Shown here in pieces: positions 43,687-55,242 of a stretch of 64,000 nt of DNA. Each line of letters starts with the position of its first letter. The first letter of the stretch is position 1. The stretch comes from Apodospora peruviana (Eukaryota > Ascomycota > Sordariomycetes > Sordariales > Lasiosphaeriaceae), in NCBI GenBank assembly GCA_033439685.1, contig JAUEDM010000002.1, positions 310,001 to 374,000 on the forward strand. Direction: 5' to 3'. The notes beneath the pieces are model-generated. The model had not been told where the DNA came from. It was given only the letters and a program-made list of their open reading frames with translations, and ran no database searches. Both the position numbers and the translations under genes were made by a program.

Positions 43687-45423
43687 TTAAATTCCCAGGT
43701 TCATCTCTCGACTCTTGGTAAGGACATGCTGTCCCTCCTCCGACTCGGACGTCCCAAACGGCGTCTTCTTCCTAATCCCATGTCCCCAAATCATAAGCAC
43801 AACCAGAAACATGAACGCAAACACGCTGAAAAAGGCCATCATCCCATAAACCCACCCGATGCCGACCGCCGCAATCCACGGGTTAATAAAGAAGTTGATC
43901 GACAGCCCAAGAAAAAGCCTCATCGAGTTGAGCACCAGCGTCGCCTCGACCGTGTGCGTCCGGATGAAACATTCGCAGATATAGTTGACCGTAACAGGGA
44001 TACTGACCAACGACCCGATCGTGACAAAGAACTGGCCCAACGCCATAACAACCCAGTGCAGGCGGTACTGCATTGCGCAGCCCACCAAACCTAACCCCAG
44101 CGGCATCAGCACAAAATTAGTCGGCCAGAGGGCGTATAACCGATACTCTGGCTTCCATTTATTCTGCTTATTTCGCGCCACGAGCCAAAGCGGGATGCGA
44201 TCGCTCAGAAAGTGGCCATACACAAGCCCGACGATGAAGCCAACCCAGTGGATGAATGTGAACGATGCATTTTGGGTGACGTCCCAGCCGTAGATACCGC
44301 CCGCTTTGACGGGGAGCTGCAACCAGACTGGTGTCAATGCGTTCAGCGCGACGTAGAACCCGAACGAAATGGCATCGAAGCCGGCGATGATGAGGACTAC
44401 CGGCGCAATGGCGATCTTGAAAGGCGTTATGGCCATCTTGGCCGTGTGCGACCAGACATGTTGAGTTGACACGACCTTGCTTCCGGGAAAGAATGTATCC
44501 ATCCTGTCGCGAAGGAAGCTGTTTGGTTTCACGCGGTTACTGGCGAATGTTCGGTCGTAGCTTGTGTCCTCTAGGAAGATGAAGACGATTATGATTGTGA
44601 GGCCGGTTAGACCCACGGACCACCAGTACTCGACCGGCCAGTACGAGTGCGCTGCGACGAAGCCTGCGAATGTTGGACCGGCTGAGGCGCCGAAGTTTAG
44701 AGCCAGATGGAGCACAGTGAAGGCCCGGCCGCGCTGGTGGAGGAAGAACATGTCTACTAGGTATCGCGGGCCTAGGACGGAGACGGTCACGCCGAAGAAG
44801 GCTGATAGATAACGTGATGCGAGGTATGGCGCGTATTGGCTTGGTTGAGTCATCATGGGCGCCCATATCTGGGCGGCTAGTTGGCCGAAGAGGGTCCAGA
44901 AGATGATTGATGATGGGCCGAATTTGTTGGATAGCGGCCACCATAGGTATCCGCCTGTCGCGAGGCCGGCTGATGCTGCTGAGTTCTGTGGAATGATGAG
45001 ATGAGGATGACTGGAGAGAGATATTATTACTTACAAAGTAGGTTATCTGAACCGGTGTTTTGTTGTACAGCGCAGCTTGTTGATTGATATTCAACTGGCC
45101 GCAGAAAGGCGCCGAGAAGCCAACGAACATGGCTAAGAAGAGGGTTGCAACTATCGTCGCTTTCTTAGACATGGGCCAGTTCTGTCCATCATGATGGTAT
45201 GTTATTATCTGTAAATCACGGATGAAGTAATATTCCAGGTTGGTTGATGACTTACCAGCGGATCCTGAGCATTGCTTGAAGGTTGCGGGATGAGGATGAT
45301 GCCGCCATCCGTGGTCTTCCCTTCTTCACTCGAACGCACCGGCTCATCGTGTGCAGTAACATTGCCGGGCCGTTTCTCGTCATTCAGGCTTTCTATGGCT
45401 ACTGCCTCATCTTCTTGGGCCAT
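43687..45423 (-). CDS. Major facilitator superfamily transporter
   Basis: Exons 45423-45256, 45181-45035 and 44985-43687 (introns 74 and 49 nt, GTAAGT donors) give 537 aa. Acidic N-terminus about 55 residues, then 12 hydrophobic segments in two halves, starting PMSKKATIVATLFLAMFVGF and ending at FAFMFLVVLMIWGHG. Between segments the proteins shows SRYLSAFFGVTVSVLGPRYL (a motif-A/C-like region of drug:H+ antiporter-1 type carriers) and LNFGASAGPTFAGFVA, typical of DHA1-like fungal MFS exporters. A long central loop separates the halves (YDRTFASNRVKPNSFLRDRM). Substrate cannot be read; export of a small metabolite is likely. The gene is divergent from a small-molecule methyltransferase with 513 bases between starts, so the two could serve one product. 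Confidence 0.88.
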
Positions 45424-45936
45424 GCTCAGCAACCAAGGGCTGGAATTTTAGGAGGTTGCACTTTTTACCTTGCCCAGGGGAAAGAAACATGGGGAGGGTG
45501 TCCGCGGGGGCCGTCTTGTCAACCTTCTGCAAGGGCGATGTAGCATTTGAGGTGCGGACAAGGGACATCTGTTTATCCATGCCCGAGATATAGATAGGCA
45601 GGTTGCCGTCCCCTCCAACTCGGTTGTTTGGGACCTGGAACGGTTGTTGCTTCAACCCTTTTCTCGCTCCTTATTGGGCCACCTATTTGCCGACATATTA
45701 TTGTACGTTACACAAGGGCTTGAACCGACGGGTCTGCATTATATCGAATGCAACTGTGCACTGGTGGCTGCTCGTCTATCAAATATCAGACCCCTCACTG
45801 CACCCTATCCAAGAAAAGAGAAAGATAACTCCAGTGTTAATTACTTGACTTCCAACGAAAGATAACTATACCAGATACCTCTTTGACCCCCCGAACGTAT
45901 TCAGTCCTGAACCGTGACCTCTGTTTCGTTACTGCG
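45424..45936. promoter_or_regulatory. Divergent promoter of MFS and methyltransferase genes
   Basis: 513 bases between the two start codons. Short overlapping frames are not convincing. Regulatory function inferred from orientation. Confidence 0.35.
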
Positions 45937-46839
45937 ATGCCGGGAACAGAAGAAACACCTGTTTTGCAGATTGGTTCTAAAGACCGCTCAGTAGGATGGT
46001 ATGATCCGCCCATTGTCTCAGTCGACGATCCGATCCGCGACTTGTTGGAAAACTACAGCCGGATATCAACCGACAATGTCATCCCCAGGATCAACTCGAT
46101 GGTATGTATGCATCCTTATCATCCTCCTATAAAACTTCCATATTCACATATGTAGCGTGATAAACTATGGGACATCTTTCCATGGCCATGCATCGGCCAG
46201 TTCCGCTTCCTGGATCTCTCCCTCGCCCGACAGCCCAGCTACCCCATCATCTTAGAACGTCTAAAGTCTGGTGACCGTATCCTCGACATAGGCTGCTGCC
46301 TGGGCCAGGACCTACGTAGGCTCGCTTACGACGGCGTGCCAGTCGAATCGCTCTGCGGTCTCGAGATCCAGAACGACTTTCTGTCTCTCGCAAGCGACTT
46401 CTTCAATGATTCGGATTCCGGGTTTAACGCAACATTCATCCAAGCAGATCTGTTTGATCGCACTCATGCTGAATTACAGCAGGTGACAGGTACGTTCAGA
46501 ATCGTGCAGCTGGGCATGATCCTGCACATCTGGGACCTGGACACACAGACGAGAGCATGTGAGCGCGTTGTTGAGTTGCTGCAGGACAGAAAGGGTGTGA
46601 TGGTCGTCGGACAGAGCGTCGGGGATGTAACCGGGAAAGCGGTTGCTGCTAGAGGAAAGACGATATATAAGCACAATGTTGGGAGTTTTGCGGAGATGTG
46701 GGCAGAAGTTGGGAGAAGGACGGGGACGGAGTGGGTTGTCAAAGCCAAGTTGGACGGAGGACTTGGGATCGATCAGCAGAAGAGGGCCTGGGATGAGCCC
46801 TCGTCGAGAAGGTTGAGCTTTGAGGTTGAGAGGGTATGA
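45937..46839 (+). CDS. SAM-dependent methyltransferase of the fungal secondary-metabolite type
   Basis: Exons 45937-46101 and 46156-46839 (54-nt intron, GTATGT...TGTAG) give 282 aa. After a short leader, the sequence matches the class I methyltransferases found in fungal meroterpenoid and related clusters (AusD-like): LLENYSRISTDNVIPRINSM, RDKLWDIFPWPCIGQFRFLD, SAM motif I at about 97-108 (ILDIGCCLGQDLRRLAYDGV), a SLCGLEIQNDFLSLASDFFN acidic strand, FIQADLFD, then LGMILHIWDL. It would methylate an oxygen, carboxyl or similar group of a small molecule in the cytosol. No polyketide, terpene or NRPS core gene lies in this window; only the adjacent MFS gene supports a metabolite role. The start was chosen at the ATG giving the family-typical N-terminus. 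Confidence 0.85.
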
Positions 46840-48005
46840 ACTGCCAAGAACAGGCTGAGCTTCGACTCAACAGATCTACAAATTCAAGATGGTACGGAGA
46901 CTGTACACTAACAACCTTCAGTAATCCATGCCCATATGAGGCCATAGTTGTAAACACAACTTGAGACATTGCAAAAGAGTTCGCCTATTCCTGTATTATA
47001 TGCTTAGTCCCTCCTGTCCCTCAACAAATCGTACAAATATGGAAACCCATTTACAGAAAAGGGGGGATTCTTTTTTAACTGAGTATTATCTAGGTAAGCA
47101 ATGAATTGCGAGGCCATTGGTTGGCTCGTTGGGAAGAAGTTTCACTCGGTTCCATGGCTTGCTTGGCATGCACCGTGGTGCTATTCACAACTGGGCAAGA
47201 GCCCTCTTCCTTCCTGTCATTGTCGGAATCGACCACGCAGTCGGCCACAAAGGACCGCGTCAATTCCAATCGTCGTCGTCAAAACTCTCCCCAAATCCTT
47301 TCCCCATTCCAAGATTGCCAACTTTATCAATTCACCAACCATCAACCGCCAACCATCGAGGATTGTGTACAACTTGGGTTGGTCCGACCGATAACTACCT
47401 ATTTCTTCCACAGTCTGGTAGCCAGCCTATTTCGATCATCGATGACGGCGACCGCGCGACTCGGACGCACAACACACACACGCACACACACAAACACAAA
47501 CACCTGAGCCCAATCCACCGTAGCAACAATGACGGCCACGCACACGCAAAACACACAAACAAGCGCGATTCCACCACGACGAAGCTGACGGCCAGAACAA
47601 ACACAATTCTACTTAGCCGACTCCAGTCCACTTTCAAGTTGTGAACTCCTAGCCGTTCAATCTGACGCTGTGAACTTTAACTGGCTAACAGTTGGGATTC
47701 CAGCGTGAAACGTCCCAGGCACCCCATCAAATGACATCAAGCATCCCTGTCCCCCGGTGAGCACCATACCCCGAGCTCTGATTGAACAAAGCTGAGCCAT
47801 ATAGCTCTTGTGCTTCGTTCACCGACCTGCTGAACCAGGCAGAGCATTTTTGGCCCCCAAAACAACATGCGTCCGTCGATCACGTGAAATGCATGAGACA
47901 AAACGGAGTTTCGTCTCCTGCTTTGGACGTCAGTCAAGTTAGGCACCAACCAACCCGTCGTCCAAAAGCAACAACGCCAACACCGGGAAGCGAGTTCCGA
48001 CTAAG
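46840..48005. other. Intergenic upstream of the second HET gene
   Basis: Contains the HET-upstream shared region (47149-47570) and a CA-rich tract; otherwise no gene. Confidence 0.45.
47149..47570 (+). repeat. HET-upstream shared region, copy B (homologous to 14993-15450)
   Basis: Counterpart of 14993-15450 in the same orientation and ending about 430 bases before the HET start at 48006. Includes an imperfect CA-repeat tract at about 47468-47502 where copy A has only ACACACACAA near its end. It spans open frames on the plus strand (up to 175 codons) that are not conserved in copy A. Confidence 0.6.
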
Positions 48006-50289
48006 ATGGCTTCTTCGCAATCCACAATGAAGTTGTGCATATTCTGTCGCCGGCTGGAATCAACGTCTGGCGAGTGTCCCACGCTCCAAAGCCTGACAAC
48101 ACTCAACCAGACCTCGTCAAATCATGTCGTGCTGAATCCACCCCAACACGTCTCCCCTTTCTCGTCGGACGACGAGGCTCTGATTGAACAGCTCCAGAAG
48201 CAACCCAGCCATCTCTGTACCCGATGCACAGATTACGACATCGTCAGCGTCTTCAAAGACGCTGAGCCACTGGACGCAGACCTACTGTACCAGGCGTGTG
48301 GCAATGACTCGGTCGCCACCAAGGAATACCACCAGAAATTCAGCCGCTATGAGATCCCATTACCCGACCTCCCATCGCTTCTCCTAACCCCAGCCTGCCC
48401 GGTGTGCAGACTTATCTACCGCGTTCTCCCCCGAAAGGGGCTAGACCCGCGGGACAACACGCTCAAGCTCACGCCGTACCGCTCATATCTTCGAGCCCCC
48501 GACTGGGAGCGGTTGCCGTCCGAGTCCAAGACCCAGGCCGCCATCCTCATCGGCATCCATACTCCGTACACGCTTGCGCTGAAGTACGACCCTCGCGCGA
48601 CTGGGGGCGAGAACGTGGGCCCTGCGCAGATGAACGGCGAGGCGATTTGTTTGGCGTCCGAGAGCACGTTTCCCGGCCGGAAACTTGATAACTGGCGGTT
48701 CGTCGAGCCGATGGCCGACTTGGCGTTAGCCAAAAAAGCCTTAGACCACTGTCTGCAGAATTGCCGTGGTGCTTGTCAGGCGGAACCTCATGCGGAGCTG
48801 CTTCTGACCACGATGGTTGATGTGATTGATCGGGTCACGGTCCCTTGTCCCTCCGACGACTGCGACTACTTTGCCCTGAGCTACGTCTGGGGCGGCGTCA
48901 TGCCGACCCCTGGAGCGCTAGAAACCGGCACGCTCCCGCAGACCATCGAGGACGCAATCACGGTAACCAAGAAACTGGGACGGCGCTACCTTTGGGTTGA
49001 CGCGCTCTGCATCGACCAGACGCCCAACCCGACACCAACCCAGGCAGCAGCTAAAACTGCACAGCTCAAAATGATGGACTTGATCTACGGCTGCGCGACG
49101 CTGACCATCGTCGCCTTATCAGGAAAAGACTCAAATGCAGGCCTTGCGGGTGTGAGGCCTGCCCACCGTCGAACGAAACAGGTTCGCGAGACAATTGGCG
49201 GGCGCAAGTTCTTCACGGTTCCGCCGACCGTAGGAGCCGAGCGGGAGGCTTCGGTGTGGGATAAGCGTGCCTGGACGCTGCAGGAGAGTCTGCTCTCGCG
49301 ACGGAAGCTCGCCTTTACCGACACACAGATCAACTTTGAGTGCCTTGGTCATAGTGTGGTGGACGCGTTCGACTTCGAAACGATGATGCAGTGGCCCGGG
49401 ATGGGTACATCGTGGGATAATATGAAGCGGCTGATGGGAGCGATGCCGCCGGTGCGTGCCTTGCATGAACGAAGATGTTGATGGGAGTAGTGTGATCATA
49501 CGCTGACGAACACCTATATGACCTTATTAGCCCGGCACACAACCTGGCGACTGGTACGTCCACGGCTTTTTAGGTCTACTCAATGGCTACACCGAGCGCA
49601 AGATGACCAACGACTCCGACTCGCTCAACGCCCTGCTGGGCATCCTGTCCGCGTGGGAACGGTATCTCCTCCCATCAGGCTCGACCTTTGTTTGGGGGCT
49701 CCCGCTTCAGCACGCGCCGCAGTTTCTAGGTTGGTTTCACGAGCGAGAGGTCAGCACGACACCGAAGCGGCGGCAGTCGTTTCCCAGCTGGAGCTGGGCG
49801 GGCTGGGAGGGCCGAGTATATATCGACAACTTATTGCCCGAGAACGTCTACCCGCCAGAGAAGATGTCGAGGATTGGCGACTTGACCGTCCGCATGGTCG
49901 ATATCGTCGACGACAGGAAACTTGTTGTCGAAGGGTGGGTGGTGGAGCTGGACATTCGCACCGAGCCGTTCAGCGACGCGTATATCCCCGGCACGGACGA
50001 CATGGTTGGCATGGTGAAAGAGAGGAACTTTAATCACAACAATACGTTGGCGAGTGGACTGTATACGTGCTTGGTGGTTGAGCAGGTCAGGTCGACGGAA
50101 CGTGGACGCTTTATAAAGGTGAGTGTTGAACATGAGAGGGTGTTTCTTGTTGTGTTGGAGTGCCACGCTGGTCAACAGGTGCAGGGGATGGATGTAGCTT
50201 CGCGGCAGACGATGATCACTTTTTTTCCGAATGTGAAGGGGGACTTTATGCGGGCCAAGCCGGAGAAGAAGAAGTTGGTTCTGATTTAG
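48006..50289 (+). CDS. HET-domain protein with N-terminal CxxC pairs
   Basis: Exons 48006-49451 and 49531-50289 (79-nt intron, GTGCGT...ATTAG) give 734 aa. CxxC pairs C11/C14, C71/C74 and C131/C134 lie in the N-terminal region (CIFC, LCTRC, CPVCRLI). The HET domain, about 285-440, shows CDYFALSYVWGG, LPQTIEDAITVTKKLGRRYL, WVDALCIDQ and VWDKRAWTLQESLLSRRKLA. The second exon carries the usual post-HET region (DWYVHGFLGLLNGYTERKM, FPSWSWAGWEGRVY). No membrane segment or signal. Same general architecture as the 16002 gene, and both follow related upstream DNA. It is followed on the same strand by a CorA-like gene after 552 bases. Likely role: non-self recognition or stress-linked cell death; specificity unknown. 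Confidence 0.93.
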
Positions 50290-50841
50290 CTTTGGAGGTC
50301 TTCGGCATTGCTCTTTTTCTTGGATGGTTCCTCCCAACTCTCGACAAAATAGAACACAAACCCGTCGTATTGTCTATTTAGCGAGGGGTGGGCCCTCGGA
50401 GACGACCGAAGATATGGGAAACGAAGATTTGTAAACGAAAAAAAAGTCGAAGGGTTGATACGGTATTAAGGTTACAGTACAAAACGTAAAGTTGTGTCGG
50501 AGACTTTAAGTGCTGAAATCAATGATGATGAACTAATTCGTGGCATTTGAGCAAATAGCAATCCCGCGCGCAGGTAGCACAACCTGGTGCAACCATCCTA
50601 GAAGCATTGGTTTTGGTTGGCTATAAATTTCCAGAACTAGTCTGGGCTGCAGGAGGTTACCATGCCAGCACGATGTCGGTCAGCTGCCCGAAACGGGTGA
50701 GGTGCCTCGGCCAAGACCAGGTCATCTCGAGCTGAGAACTCGACGCGTCGTCAACCCCTCAACAACGCACTGCCAATCCCAAAGCCAAGTACGACTAATC
50801 ACCAGAGCTAATAAGCGCACGACTTTTGAGATAACTTATCG
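50290..50841. other. Intergenic
   Basis: 552 bases, end of the HET gene and leader of the CorA-like gene; no frame of note. Confidence 0.4.
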
Positions 50842-52595
50842 ATGGATCAAGTACTCTTTGAGCATCTCCTCGAGGACTCGACCCTTTTCGCGCCAACAGG
50901 GGGCCATCGCGCCATCGAAATCCATCGCCACCATGATTGCCGCGAACTCCAGATTAAGGAGTCGAACCTAACAGAAAAGCAACTGGTTTCCTGGTGCCGG
51001 GATACACCAAGTCGACCGAGAGAAGCCGACGACGGCACATCGACCGGGTCACAATCGGACCTCTTCCGGCTGCTGGTCTGCAGTCCCAGAGTCCTAGACC
51101 GTGATATCTGGCCGCTTCCCGTATCGAGCAGCACCCTCGCCGGCATGCTCGGCAGCCACCATATCCCGCCCATCTTCGCACGGGCCGTGTGCCGACACGT
51201 TCCACTGGCCACATCGTTCGAGAGCCTGCTCAACACCGGCGACGACAGCTTTGGCATCCTGCTGAGGACGAACCTGAGCCATACGTGGCAGTATGCTCTG
51301 GCGTTAGTGCACGACCCACAAACCCGGACCACGACGGGCATCCTCTTCGGCCTGCGCAGTACCGAGATTGAAGCGGTTCTGCAGTCGGTCAGACACTCGG
51401 CCAAGGACGTGATCAGCTGTCCAGCCATTCTGCCTTGCATCTTGGTTGACAGGGGCTTGGACGAGGTTGTCAAGGACGCAGAGAAGCGACGGCGCAGTCT
51501 TACAGAGATCCGGATCGAGACCGGCTCGCAGGGCTTTCATCAGGCGAGCTTGATGAGGAACGACCAGTGGGACGACCGCGACGATTTGGATCTGGACGTG
51601 TTGATGCAGAAGCTGACGAGTTTATCGGACGCCTGCTCCGGAATCTCGGCCGTCTGCAAAATGCAGCGCAATTTTGTCGAGGCGATATCGGAGTTTGAGC
51701 CACGGCTTCTGCTGTTCCAGTTCAACAGTACTGTAGGACTTCCAGACACGAAGAGTAGCCGGTACGCGCGCCAGCAACTGCGCTTCTTTAGCCAGTTTCT
51801 GGAGGGGATCGAGTCGAAAGTGACCTACACCAAGTCGTCGGTGCAGGATCAGGTGCAGACCATCTATACACTCATCTCGCAGCGCGATAGCAGGAATCAC
51901 ATGGCGCTTGCCCGAACGACGCGCCGGCTGGCAGAACTTTCAAGGAAGGATAGTACCGATATGCGGGTTATATCGGCCGTCACGCTTGTCTTCTTGCCTG
52001 CTACGTTCACGTCGACTTTCTTTTCTGCGTCCTTCTTTAACTTTCAGCCTGGAGGAGGGGGCGACCACGTGTCGGTTTGGATATGGCTGTACTGCGTGGT
52101 GACGGTGCTGCTCACGCTGTTCGTGCTGGCGTCGTGGTGGTATTTTTCAAGGAGGCAGCACGCCAAAGCTGTTGCTGCCGCGCGCAGAGAGAGCAAGTTC
52201 CACCATGATCATGGTCAGCAGGCGGATGGAGATGGGACTGGGTTTGAGAGTAGTGGCAAGTACTTTGGCACAGCGGATACCACTGCTGCCAGTGCTACCG
52301 GCAACGACGAGACTGTGTTTAATATGGCTATGCCCATGGGGAGAAGGGAAAGGGGCAGGATGGATGACTTTAGGCCGTATCTGGGCGGGAGTATCGCGGA
52401 GGGCATGTTTGCGCGGAAAGGTAAGCTACGCCTTTCGTTATTTGCACTTCGTTCCCATGTACTTATGCTTGTTTCTGACATGACCATCGTGATGCAGTGT
52501 CTTTTCTTCCCGACAGCAACAACAACACGCCAACAATGAGTCCGACACGGGCGGAGACGGCAAACATCTCCCCAACAGCGACAGGATTTCGTTGA
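50842..52595 (+). CDS. CorA-like membrane protein without a GMN motif
   Basis: Exons 50842-52420 and 52498-52595 (77-nt intron, GTAAGC...TGCAG) give 558 aa. The intron restores a 32-residue tail SFLPDSNNNTPTMSPTRAE... in place of read-through. The helical cytosolic region (LLLFQFNSTV, LRFFSQFLEGIESKVTYTKS, SVQDQVQTIYTLISQRDSRN, then ARTTRRLAELSRKDSTDMRV) is followed by two membrane helices (ISAVTLVFLPATFTSTFFSA, then WIWLYCVVTVLLTLFVLASW) with a short loop: the CorA Mg2+ channel layout. The diagnostic GMN after helix 1 is absent (SFFNF instead), as in many fungal CorA-like proteins, so Mg2+ transport is doubtful. N-terminus without signal; C-tail Gly/Ser-rich. Adjacent genes encode a HET protein and a membrane protein of unknown function. 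Confidence 0.85.
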
Positions 52596-53140
52596 GAATC
52601 TTGAACGACAAACGATAAAAAAAAAAACGAGAGGTTATGCGAAGTGGTCCTTTGATACATGAACAAAAGATAAGGATCTTGACGACGGGGTTCGGTTGTT
52701 TAGGGTTAATGCTGATGTAAATGCTTGTCAAAATCTTTTTCGAGCTCCTTCCTCACCTGATGACGATGAGCCGTTATTTCTTCGTCCCGACATTAATGGG
52801 GTGCCTAGGACTTCTTAACCGTTGGCATCTGCCAATCGTTGGCTAACTTACCTACTTTAGTTTATTGTGAATCTATTTTTGGTACCAGGGAAACGCTAAC
52901 GCGTTTTGGGTGCATGCATTGGCCTCAATACCAGTCGGGCGTCAAGCACAGCCCCAGGCCAGACCATTATCATCCTCGACGAGATCTTGGTTCTTCCTTC
53001 ATGGCCTCAAGCTTCTCCAATCTTCAGTGCGCAACTGGTACCGGCGACAAGCCCCCACTTCCAAGGTTCATTTTCTATCGACAGTCTTTCGCTGCCACTT
53101 CTGAGCAGTGCGGTATCTTTGAAGAAGAGTAGAGGTCCCC
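52596..53140. other. Intergenic
   Basis: 545 bases with an A12-type run near 52618-52629 just after the CorA-like stop. No gene seen. Confidence 0.4.
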
Positions 53141-54952
53141 ATGAACAGCTCAGGGCCCGCCAACCCGTCGACGGTCAGCTGGGCGAAGAGCCCAGAGGGC
53201 CGAGGGACGCTCGACCTCGTGGTCTCGTGCATCATCACCTTCACTCTCTGTGTCTGGTCGGCCCTGCATCTCAACGTGCCACCGACCAAGTCCACGCCGC
53301 TCCAGCTCGCCATCGAGAAGACGACATGGGTCCTGTATGGCATCTTCGCCCCGGAACTGGTTGTGGCGACGGCCGCGTCGCAGTACATCGTCGCCTTGTG
53401 GCTAAAAGGCGAGATCAAGAAGGACGCAGCGTTTCGGATGTCGCAGAAGGATGCCAAGAACGTCGCTCTAACCAAGGACACGACGAGCCATACCTGGAGT
53501 ATCACCCAGTGTTACTATGCCGCCATGGGAGGCTGTGTCGCTAATGTCCCATGGATGGGTGACGACGGGGAGGAGGAGATGCGGAGAGTTACGCTCACTC
53601 CGGCCGGTATTCGACTACTATCGTTTGTGGGACGGCTTCCGAAGATCGATGAGGCCCACATTCGAGACAAAAGCAAGGCCGACTGGATGGCCAAGGTGAT
53701 CGTTTGCCTTCAGGCGACTTGGATGGTCGCGCAGGTCGTTGGTCGGCTGATCAAGAGGCTGCCCGTCTCGCTGCTGGAGATCAATACTTGCGGCCATGTC
53801 ATCTGCGCCTTGGCACTGTACCTTCTCTGGTGGAGCAAGCCGCTTGATATCCAGGATCCCTCCATACTCGGAGAAGGAGACGAAGATGTCTTGGTCCTGA
53901 TGCTACTTTCCTCGAAGCTCGGGGCCGTAAACGATGGGATCCCCGATATCCGGTGCTTCTACTACAACTTCAGCGGCAGCCAAAGGAACCAAGCTGAGAA
54001 TATACACGTCTACAACAAGAACTCGAAAGGCGATTTCATTGTACCGAGGGAGGATCACCCCTCCCCGCTGTACCGGCTGGCGACTGAGCTTTCGCGAGGG
54101 TCCTCGGGGATCCACAACCTCTCGGAGTTCCACGGCTTTGCGGGAAAGGCCGAAAGGGTACCGGGTGAGAACAACCGCTTCCGCTACGAGTACGAGATGA
54201 CAGCCATGGTAGCAGAGGAGTGCCAGGCCTATCTTATGCCGCCTTATGGCGACCTCAAATTACGCCACGGCGATCTCTACTGCCGACGAGCTCGCTTGGA
54301 GTCCCGCGATTTGACAGGTTACCGGCGCCTTCACGTCAAGACCCTCCAACGAGCCTCGCAGGCGGTCGACATGATCTGGGCCGAAAGGTGCCTGAGGCAA
54401 CCGGCGGAGTACGAGCGGTTCTACTTTACCGTCGTCCGCATGCTGGCCGAAACGGGCTACTTTCTTTCCGAGACGGAGTACCTCGTTTGCCACATGCCAA
54501 ACCTTCCGTCTCTGGCCAACCTGAGCCTTGGGCAGGTCGACTGTCACCAGAATGTCCTCCCAGCGATCTTCGCATTCACGGCCCTGGCCTACGGGGGGCT
54601 GCACGTCTCGGCGTGGAACGACTTCTATCCGTCTCGGGCGGAGCGGTACATGTGGATCATGGCGGCGCTATGGATTGCTTGCTCAGGGTGTTTGGTTTGG
54701 GGCTCCTGTTCTCTCGGCCTCCTGACGAAGAAGCTCGGCAGCGTCCGCATGCTTCAAAAACGTGGAGACCTCAACGAGAGCCCCTGGCGGCGCTGGTTTT
54801 CGAGAGCGGCAAGATGGTGCATCTACGTCGTTGGTGTCACTTTTGGCATCACCAGGGTCTTCCTGGTCGTCGAGGCCTTTTTGAGCCTACGCAAGGCACC
54901 CCGCGAGATGTACCTCACGCCTGAGTGGTCCGACTTCCTTCCCCATCTGTGA
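53141..54952 (+). CDS. Fungal multipass membrane protein of unknown function
   Basis: 603 aa, one exon, ATG at 53141. It belongs to a widespread uncharacterised family of fungal membrane proteins, recognised by GRGTLDLVVSCIITFTLCVW, LHLNVPPTKSTP, WVLYGIFAPELVVATAASQY, QCYYAAMGG, the DKSKADWMAKVIVCLQATWM segment, LPVSLLEINTCGHVICALAL and YLLWWSKPLDIQDP. Hydrophobic segments lie near residues 27-45, 65-90, 190-205, 215-235, about 470-500, 505-530 and 570-590. There is no signal peptide beyond the first membrane helix and no catalytic motif recognised. Third gene of a plus-strand run after the HET and CorA-like genes, 545 bases downstream; these families often sit near one another in fungal genomes but no function is established. 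Confidence 0.85.
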   Translation: MNSSGPANPSTVSWAKSPEGRGTLDLVVSCIITFTLCVWSALHLNVPPTKSTPLQLAIEKTTWVLYGIFAPELVVATAASQYIVALWLKGEIKKDAAFRMSQKDAKNVALTKDTTSHTWSITQCYYAAMGGCVANVPWMGDDGEEEMRRVTLTPAGIRLLSFVGRLPKIDEAHIRDKSKADWMAKVIVCLQATWMVAQVVGRLIKRLPVSLLEINTCGHVICALALYLLWWSKPLDIQDPSILGEGDEDVLVLMLLSSKLGAVNDGIPDIRCFYYNFSGSQRNQAENIHVYNKNSKGDFIVPREDHPSPLYRLATELSRGSSGIHNLSEFHGFAGKAERVPGENNRFRYEYEMTAMVAEECQAYLMPPYGDLKLRHGDLYCRRARLESRDLTGYRRLHVKTLQRASQAVDMIWAERCLRQPAEYERFYFTVVRMLAETGYFLSETEYLVCHMPNLPSLANLSLGQVDCHQNVLPAIFAFTALAYGGLHVSAWNDFYPSRAERYMWIMAALWIACSGCLVWGSCSLGLLTKKLGSVRMLQKRGDLNESPWRRWFSRAARWCIYVVGVTFGITRVFLVVEAFLSLRKAPREMYLTPEWSDFLPHL

Positions 54953-55036
54953 AGAAACACTGCCGAAGTAGATGGAAACTCGCCGGGATAAGCCTTCGGA
55001 AACTACTTTGTTGGTGAGGGTAAGAGAAAGGTGAGC

Positions 55037-55072
55037 CAGTCTGAGCAAATCCTGCAGTCTGAGCAAATCCTG
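55037..55072. repeat. 18-bp tandem duplication
   Basis: CAGTCTGAGCAAATCCTG occurs twice head to tail (55037-55054 and 55055-55072), followed by a partial third (TGAGC). It lies in the 3' region shared by convergent genes. Confidence 0.9.
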
Positions 55073-55242
55073 AGCAGGGACTGAGCCGAGCCTGATCCAG
55101 GGTGAACAACATCACGTGCTTAAGTAAGGTGCGAAAATGGAAATTCCGTGTGCCCAGATTCGTCGCACAGTACAAATACAGTTAAAAGAATATTTACCCC
55201 CCATCTGCCATCAATGGACTTAAGGCTGCTGATGTCGCGACC

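Noticed and set aside
47395..47637. Val/Cys-rich 80-codon minus frame over the CA tract
   Set aside because: The VCVCV-type translation is the product of reading a CA repeat; not a gene.
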